Below are positions 11,412 to 15,859 of a stretch of 15,859 nt of DNA, piece after piece. The notes under the pieces are model-generated. The model was not told the DNA's origin and ran no database searches. It saw nothing but the letters and a program-made list of their open reading frames with translations. The stretch comes from Kiritimatiellia bacterium. GTDB taxonomy: Bacteria > Verrucomicrobiota > Kiritimatiellia > RFP12 > DVOR01. The position numbers were made by a program, and so were the translations under genes. The first letter of the stretch is position 1. Each line of letters opens with the position of its first letter. The stretch covers positions 1-15,859 of the forward strand of contig CAAGNN010000159.1 in NCBI GenBank assembly GCA_900771325.1. Reading direction: 5' to 3'.

Positions 11412-12845
11412 ATGAAGAGCTTGTTGATTGGGTCTTTGTTGATGGCTGCGGGCGTGGCGACGGCGGCGGTGACGGAAGTGCGTTTCGAGCCGAATGGCGT
11501 GCCGGCCTTCCTGGGGCGGAACGACTTGCAGCAGGGAAAGCTGGTGGTGGTGGCCGATAAAGAGGCGAAGCAGGAGTATGTGCGCGTCTCGATTACCGGG
11601 ACCAAGCCGGCCGATGTCAAGACCATTCGCGCGGGCGAGGTGAAGGGGAGCGTGATGGGCGACAAGTTGAGCTTCCGGTTGCCGGTCAAGGCCGGGACGA
11701 ATGAGTTCCCGGTGAAGATTGAGCCCTCGCCGAAGGCGGACATCGGGCGCAAGGTGGTGCTTGAGGGCAAGGCGGTTCGCCTGGGTAGCCTGGTGACGCG
11801 GCCGGGGCAGAAGGTGACCGATGCCGGGCGCAACAGCAAGAACTTCCGTATTCCGGGCATTGTCGAGACACCGAAGGGCACCCTGGTGGCCGTCTTCGAC
11901 AACCGCTTCAACCACGCGGGCGACCTGCCGGCGGATATCACGGTGGGCGTGAGCGTCTCCAAGGACAAGGGGAACACCTGGTCGCCCATTCGTACGGCGA
12001 TTAGCTGCAAGGACCTGCCTGGCGGCAGCGGTATTGGCGACCCGGCGATTTTGTGCGACCCGAGCAACGGCCGCATCTGGGTGGCGGCTCTGCGCGCGCC
12101 CAACGCCGGCCATCCGATTTGGAAGTCCTCCACGGGCACGGTCGACCCCAAGGCCTGCGGTCAGTTCATCCTGGCCTACTCGGATAACGAGGGGCAGAGC
12201 TGGTCCAAGCCCATCAATATCACCGAGGAGATTAAGCGACTGGCCGATCCGGACACCAAGGACTGGGGTTTGGTCTTCCAGGGGCCGGGCGCGGGTATTG
12301 CGATGACGGATGGCACGCTGGTCTTCCCGGCGCAGATTTGGGGCAACAAGGGTAGCGCCCCGCACCACGGCGTGCTGGTCTACTCCAAGGACCACGGCAA
12401 GACTTGGGCGAGCTCGAAGGCAATGCCCTTTGGCGGGTCGGAGTCGACCGTCGCCGAGACGACCGATGGCGCGCTTCTCCTCAACACCCGCGAGGGCGGT
12501 GGCGGCTTGCGCGTGACCGGGCGGACCACCGATTTGGGGCAGACCTGGACGAAGTTGGAGACCTCCCCCCTCCGTCAGCCGGTCTGCCAGGGCGCCCTCT
12601 TGGCGATGAACAAGAAGCTCTACTTCTCGAACCCCAACTCCGGCAAGCGCGACACGATGACCGTGCGCGCCTCGGCCGATGACGGCAAGACCTGGAACGC
12701 GGGCATTGTCTACGATCCGCGTGGGTGCGCCGGCTACTCCTCCCTCTGCTCGGTGGGCGAGGACTCCCTCGGCGTGCTCTACGAGGGCAATAGTGACTAC
12801 CTCTACTTCCTGCGCATTCCCCTTGCCGAGATCGATGGCGAGTGA
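11412..12845 (+). CDS. Secreted exo-sialidase, GH33 family
   Basis: The 477-residue protein has a signal peptide (residues 1-18, cleavage near ATA). Residues 20-130 resemble the beta-sandwich N-terminal domain of bacterial sialidases. The six-bladed propeller follows with FRIP at 145-148 and five Asp boxes: SKDKGNTW, SDNEGQSW, SKDHGKTW, TTDLGQTW and SADDGKTW. Expected catalytic residues are visible: Arg146, Arg360 and Arg413 for the carboxylate-binding triad, Tyr442 with Glu344 as nucleophile pair, and Asp171 as the candidate acid/base. It releases terminal sialic acid from glycans outside the cytoplasm. It heads a four-gene operon, but no sialic acid transport or catabolic gene is present, so released sugar may be used elsewhere or serve to expose underlying glycan. 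Confidence 0.93.
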   Translation: MKSLLIGSLLMAAGVATAAVTEVRFEPNGVPAFLGRNDLQQGKLVVVADKEAKQEYVRVSITGTKPADVKTIRAGEVKGSVMGDKLSFRLPVKAGTNEFPVKIEPSPKADIGRKVVLEGKAVRLGSLVTRPGQKVTDAGRNSKNFRIPGIVETPKGTLVAVFDNRFNHAGDLPADITVGVSVSKDKGNTWSPIRTAISCKDLPGGSGIGDPAILCDPSNGRIWVAALRAPNAGHPIWKSSTGTVDPKACGQFILAYSDNEGQSWSKPINITEEIKRLADPDTKDWGLVFQGPGAGIAMTDGTLVFPAQIWGNKGSAPHHGVLVYSKDHGKTWASSKAMPFGGSESTVAETTDGALLLNTREGGGGLRVTGRTTDLGQTWTKLETSPLRQPVCQGALLAMNKKLYFSNPNSGKRDTMTVRASADDGKTWNAGIVYDPRGCAGYSSLCSVGEDSLGVLYEGNSDYLYFLRIPLAEIDGE

Positions 12846-13443
12846 GGCCATCGACCGTTTGGCCCGGAACCAACGCTACCTGGCGCTCGACTTCGAGACT
12901 ACCGGCGTGGTGAAGGGCTATCCCTCGCTCCCGTGGCAACTCGGAGCGGTCACCCTTTCGCGCGGAGCCCTCGACCTGGGGGCCCCGCGTTTTGATACCT
13001 ATCTGCGCGTGCCGGCTGATTACCCCTTCTCCCGCCACGCGCCGGGCGAGCACCGTGCCAATCGGGCGGCCATCGCGGTGGCACCGGCCTTTGCCGAGCT
13101 CTGGCCGCAGTTGCACCAGTGCCTTGCAGCCGCCATCCCCGTGGCGCACAACACGGCCACCGAGCGCAATCTCCTCCTGCGTTTCGCCCCGATGACCCAC
13201 TATCCCTGTTGGGTCGACACCCTGCCCTTGGCCCGCGCGGCCTATCCCGGGCTCGCCTCGTATGCGCTTGAGGCGTTGATTCCCCTCTTGGGGTTGCAGG
13301 CGCGGTTGGAGGCCTTGGTCCCCGGGCGCGCCCCGCACGATGCCTACTACGATGCCGTGGCCTGCGCCCTGCTCTTGGAACATCTGCTGGCCCTGCCGGC
13401 GTGGGGTGCGCTCACGGTGGCGGATATTGCCTGTGCCGGATAA
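12835..13443 (+). CDS. DEDDh 3'-5' exonuclease
   Basis: The 202-residue protein is a DnaQ/RNase T-type exonuclease domain with little else. Exo I is ALDFETTG (residues 16-23, catalytic Asp and Glu). Exo II is AHNTATERNLL, where the usual HNxxxD acid appears as Glu. Exo III is HDAYYDA with the histidine and aspartate of the DEDDh group. The ATG at 12835 overlaps the sialidase stop by 11 bp; the frame extends upstream within the sialidase, but the domain begins just after this ATG. Whether it proofreads, trims RNA or processes DNA ends cannot be told. Its place between a sialidase and a membrane protease looks incidental. Confidence 0.88.
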   Translation: MASEAIDRLARNQRYLALDFETTGVVKGYPSLPWQLGAVTLSRGALDLGAPRFDTYLRVPADYPFSRHAPGEHRANRAAIAVAPAFAELWPQLHQCLAAAIPVAHNTATERNLLLRFAPMTHYPCWVDTLPLARAAYPGLASYALEALIPLLGLQARLEALVPGRAPHDAYYDAVACALLLEHLLALPAWGALTVADIACAG

Positions 13444-13448
13444 TTGTG

Positions 13449-14138
13449 ATGCCTATGAACGACTGCTCTTTATGCGCTTCAACTGACCTTCCGCCGCAAG
13501 TCTCTCGTTGGCGCGCGCTGGCGGCTGCCGGGATTGTGCTCTTGGCGGCCGGGCTCTTTTGCCTGCTCAACTCCTTGCCGGCCGAAGCGCCGGTGGCGGT
13601 TGACGCGGCCGAGGCGCTCGGGCGGGGGCTCTTGGCTTCGCTGCCGCTCTACTTGGTGCCGCTCGTGGCGGCCTTGGCCGTGCGGGGTGGGGCGGGGGCT
13701 TGGCTGAAGGGGGCCTTTCGGTGGCCGAAGGGTTTGGGGGTGGGGCCGTGGTTGGGGGCGCTGGGCTTCCTCTTTGTCGGGGAGATTGCCCTTTGCTCGG
13801 TGATTGCGCCCGTCGAGGAGCAGGCGGCAATGGAACTGTTGGCCCAGTGCTCGCTGCCGACCTTGTGCTGCGTGGCGCTGCCGCTCTGCGTGGCGGTGCC
13901 GGTGGTCGAGGAGTTGCTCTTCCGCGGGCTCTTGCAGGGGGGAGGGCGCGGTCTGCTGCCGTTGGTTCTCTCGGCGGCGGTTTTCGCCCTGGCCCACGGG
14001 GTCAACGCCTTCCTGTTGCCGCTCTTTTGGACGGGGCTGGTGTTGGGCGTGGTGGCGCGGCAGAGCGGATCGCTTCTGCCTGGGATGATCCTGCACGCGC
14101 TCTTCAACGCGGTCAACCTCTTTGCCGTCCTGCTCTAG
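13449..14138 (+). CDS. CPBP family intramembrane metalloprotease
   Basis: The 229-residue protein has about seven membrane segments and the three CPBP/Abi motifs: EELLFRG (paired glutamates and arginine) near residues 154-160, FALAHG with the histidine, and HALFN near the C-terminus. These residues form the glutamate/histidine site of Rce1-like intramembrane proteases. Bacterial members act in prenyl-protein-like processing, bacteriocin self-protection or unknown roles; nothing nearby identifies the substrate. The ATG at 13449 lies 5 nt after the exonuclease stop; a second ATG at 13455 is possible. The ribosome binding site is weak, suggesting coupling. Confidence 0.87.
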   Translation: MPMNDCSLCASTDLPPQVSRWRALAAAGIVLLAAGLFCLLNSLPAEAPVAVDAAEALGRGLLASLPLYLVPLVAALAVRGGAGAWLKGAFRWPKGLGVGPWLGALGFLFVGEIALCSVIAPVEEQAAMELLAQCSLPTLCCVALPLCVAVPVVEELLFRGLLQGGGRGLLPLVLSAAVFALAHGVNAFLLPLFWTGLVLGVVARQSGSLLPGMILHALFNAVNLFAVLL

Positions 14139-14148
14139 GAGTTTGTCT

Positions 14149-15642
14149 ATGCGCCGTTTGCTTCTCTCGCTTGTGCTCTTGGCAGCGACCCTCGGGGCCG
14201 AAGAGGTGTTGGTCTGGCAGGACGAGTTTAACGTCGGTACCCTCAATAAGCAGTTCTGGACCCCGGAAGTGGGCTTTGTCCGCAACGAGCGGGCCGCGCA
14301 AATCTACCGGGCCGACCGCGTGGCCGTGCGCGGCGGGTCCTTGCAGTTGACGGCCACGTACAGCTCGCGCGGCTATCCCAACCCCTATCTCAACAAGGGC
14401 AATCCCGGCGCCTGGCAGAGCACGCGGCCCTCGGCGGACTACGCCTCGGGGTCGGTCAACTCGCTGGGGAAGGTCTCCGTGCGCTACGGCCGGGTGGAGA
14501 TCCGCGCGAAGTTCAATGTGGCCTCGGGCGCGTGGCCAGCCCTCTGGATGCTCGGCTCGCTGCAGGCACCGCCGCCGTCGGGCGATGTCCTCTCTTTTTG
14601 GAATATGGTCACGAACTGCCCCTGGCCGGCCTGTGGCGAGATTGACATCCTCGAATACGCCACGCGCGACGATGCCCCCGCCCAGGCCGCGCGCGACCGC
14701 CGCACCGTCTGGTCCACCTTTCACTGGGGGGATAGTTGGCAGGGTGCCGCTTACAAGCACTTCGGCAAGACGCGCCTCTTCGACGACCTCGACCAGGCCT
14801 CCTTCGCCAAGGCCCCGTGGCACCGTTATGGGATGACCTGGACCCCTGAGCGCATCACCCTCACCTGCGACGATCTGGAGGTCATCTCGATGGCCACCGC
14901 CGATATGCGCAACCCCGCTAGCGGCAAGTCCCCCTTCCGCGAGAACTACTTCCACTTCATTCTCAACCTCGCCCTTGGCTCGATGGCCAACCAGCCGCCC
15001 CCCAACGGCAAGGGCTATCCCATCACCTTCGCCGTCGACTACGTCCGCGTCTGGCAAGACCCCACCGTCATCGGGAGCGGACTCCTTCTCCAGGGGCGCG
15101 AGCGCACCTTCGCCCATCTCGCCTCCAATTGCCCCACCGCGCGCCTCCTCATCCCCACCGACGCCCGCGAAAGCAAGGAGGGCGACCTCGCCCTTGGCCG
15201 CTCCCCGGCCGTCCTCGGCGGCTTCTCGCCCGCCAACGCCCTCACCCTCACGGCCGAAGTCACCCTGCCCTCGCGCGCCAACGCCCCCATCCTCGCCCTC
15301 TGCGCCGGCGAGAAGACCTACCTGGAGCTGATCCGCGGCAAGGGCAACACCGCCGCCCTGCGCCTCATCCGTGAGGGTAAGCGCGCTGCCCTCTCCGCGC
15401 CCTTCCCTCTGGAGCCCGGTCGCCGCGCCCTCCGCCTGACCACCTCCGCCGCCAACGGCACCACCCTCACCCTCGGCGAAACCGAACTCCTGCGCGATGC
15501 CGCCCTCCACCTCGCCCCCAACGAGCCCATCCGCTTCGTCACCCTCGGCGCCCTCCCCGCCTCCGCCCCCAACCCCAACAAGCCCTCCACTGCCTCCCGT
15601 TCCCTCCTCCTCCATTCCCTCAACCTCCACTTGGAACGGTAA
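14149..15642 (+). CDS. Secreted GH16 beta-glucanase (laminarinase-like) with C-terminal extension
   Basis: The 497-residue protein has a signal peptide (MRRLLLSLVLLAATLGA). Residues 20-305 are a GH16 jelly-roll: VWQDEF near the start, GRVEIRAKF, WPALWMLG, and the catalytic GEIDILEY with Glu164, Asp166 and Glu169. The ExDxxE spacing is the beta-bulge type found in laminarinases, agarases and related enzymes rather than plant XETs. The domain ends in FAVDYVRVWQD. The last 190 residues are beta-rich with no catalytic motif I recognise and may bind carbohydrate. TAGGAG, overlapping the preceding stop codon, is a good ribosome binding site. The likely substrate is a beta-1,3- or mixed-linkage glucan. 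The codon third position is strongly C-rich in the 3' half. Confidence 0.92.
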   Translation: MRRLLLSLVLLAATLGAEEVLVWQDEFNVGTLNKQFWTPEVGFVRNERAAQIYRADRVAVRGGSLQLTATYSSRGYPNPYLNKGNPGAWQSTRPSADYASGSVNSLGKVSVRYGRVEIRAKFNVASGAWPALWMLGSLQAPPPSGDVLSFWNMVTNCPWPACGEIDILEYATRDDAPAQAARDRRTVWSTFHWGDSWQGAAYKHFGKTRLFDDLDQASFAKAPWHRYGMTWTPERITLTCDDLEVISMATADMRNPASGKSPFRENYFHFILNLALGSMANQPPPNGKGYPITFAVDYVRVWQDPTVIGSGLLLQGRERTFAHLASNCPTARLLIPTDARESKEGDLALGRSPAVLGGFSPANALTLTAEVTLPSRANAPILALCAGEKTYLELIRGKGNTAALRLIREGKRAALSAPFPLEPGRRALRLTTSAANGTTLTLGETELLRDAALHLAPNEPIRFVTLGALPASAPNPNKPSTASRSLLLHSLNLHLER

Positions 15643-15646
15643 ACCT

Positions 15647-15691
15647 GACGCACCTCGCTTGGGGGTTGCCTTTGCTCCCAAGTGTTGCGTC
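15647..15691. other. Two-stem inverted repeat after the GH16 gene
   Basis: GACGCA (15647-15652) pairs with TGCGTC (15686-15691), enclosing CTTGGG (15658-15663) with CCCAAG (15677-15682). It starts 4 nt after the stop codon. It lacks a T-run, so it is not a classic terminator; it may protect the mRNA 3' end or be a repeat. Confidence 0.5.
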
Positions 15692-15701
15692 GGGGAATCC
15701 T

Positions 15702-15743
15702 TTACGAAGAAGAAAGACCTGCAAGGAATCCCTTGCAGGTCTT
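15702..15743 (-). terminator. Terminator of tRNA-Tyr, possibly bidirectional
   Basis: A perfect 13-bp stem (aagacctgcaagg at 15714-15726, inverted at 15731-15743) closes a 4-base loop. On the minus strand it is followed by TTCTTCTTCG, directly after the tRNA. It may also stop the GH16 operon, although its plus-strand tail is poor. Confidence 0.75.
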
Positions 15744-15747
15744 AAGA

Positions 15748-15832
15748 TGGTGGTGGGTCTACGATTCGAACGTAGGAAGGCAGTGCCAGCGGATTTACAG
15801 TCCGCCCCAGTTGGCCACTTTGGTAACCCACC
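15748..15832 (-). tRNA. tRNA-Tyr (GUA), CCA encoded
   Basis: The 85-nt tRNA has acceptor arms GGUGGGU and ACCCACC, discriminator A and an encoded CCA. Anticodon stem GCGGA/UCCGC closes loop CUGUAAA, giving anticodon GUA. The long variable arm and T loop GUUCGAAUC are intact. A possible -10 (CATAAT, 15853-15858, minus) sits at the window edge. Confidence 0.95.
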
Positions 15833-15859
15833 AGAAGTGGAAAACGCCGCGTATTATGC

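Noticed and set aside
11394..12851. 485-codon open frame antisense to the sialidase
   Set aside because: The plus-strand gene has a signal peptide, FRIP and five Asp boxes; the antisense frame has no motif.
14113..15681. 522-codon open frame antisense to the GH16 gene
   Set aside because: Gly/Glu/Val-rich shadow of a gene with strong codon bias; no domain is recognisable.

Overview
The window is GC-rich and reads as bacterial chromosome. Two tRNA genes with encoded CCA ends, Sec-secreted glycosidases (a GH33 sialidase and a GH16 beta-glucanase), a PhoU-tailed Na/phosphate cotransporter and dense intergenic repeats suggest a host-associated Gram-negative heterotroph. A PVC-group member such as Verrucomicrobiota or Kiritimatiellota is my best guess, but no marker gene here settles the phylum.

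Layout. (1) 285-3750, minus strand: a compact three-gene operon. It encodes a polytopic GT-C-like membrane protein, a UbiA-family prenyltransferase of the polyprenyl-phosphate phosphoribosyltransferase type, and a HAD phosphatase fused to a GtrA flippase-like domain. Together they look like a minimal pathway for making, dephosphorylating, flipping and transferring a lipid-linked pentose. The operon has an extended -10 promoter and a structured 5' leader ending in an intrinsic terminator. (2) 3993-4672: intergenic repeats. (3) 4673-7138, minus: a single-chain type IIG-like restriction-modification enzyme (PD-(D/E)XK nuclease plus N6-adenine methyltransferase), preceded by a second structured leader. 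(4) 7344-8103: more repeats. (5) 8174-10855, plus: thioredoxin with its own promoter and terminator, a secreted coiled-coil/LysM protein, and an NptA-like Na/Pi cotransporter. (6) 10917-11001, minus: tRNA-Leu(UAG), then repeats to about 11345. (7) 11412-15642, plus: a tightly packed operon of sialidase, DEDDh exonuclease, CPBP intramembrane protease and GH16 glucanase. (8) 15748-15832, minus: tRNA-Tyr.

The most striking observation is that the leaders of the pentose operon and of the restriction-modification gene are the same RNA architecture. Both have a 5' hairpin with an identical GCGAG loop exactly 8 nt after the -10 box, then a second 6-bp hairpin. A long stem with helices P0, P1, P2 and a 25-nt P3 follows. 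Nearly all helices differ in sequence yet keep pairing, while internal loops stay similar. In one leader P0 competes with an intrinsic terminator; in the other P3 competes with sequestration of the ribosome binding site. This looks like an undescribed riboswitch-like cis-regulatory RNA class.

A second pattern is that nearly every repeat array in the intergenic DNA has a period of 22 bp, whatever its sequence: CCCGGGTT-type GC-rich units, ATAAGT/ACTTAT palindromes, AATTAAGACT units, and an array of small GC hairpins.
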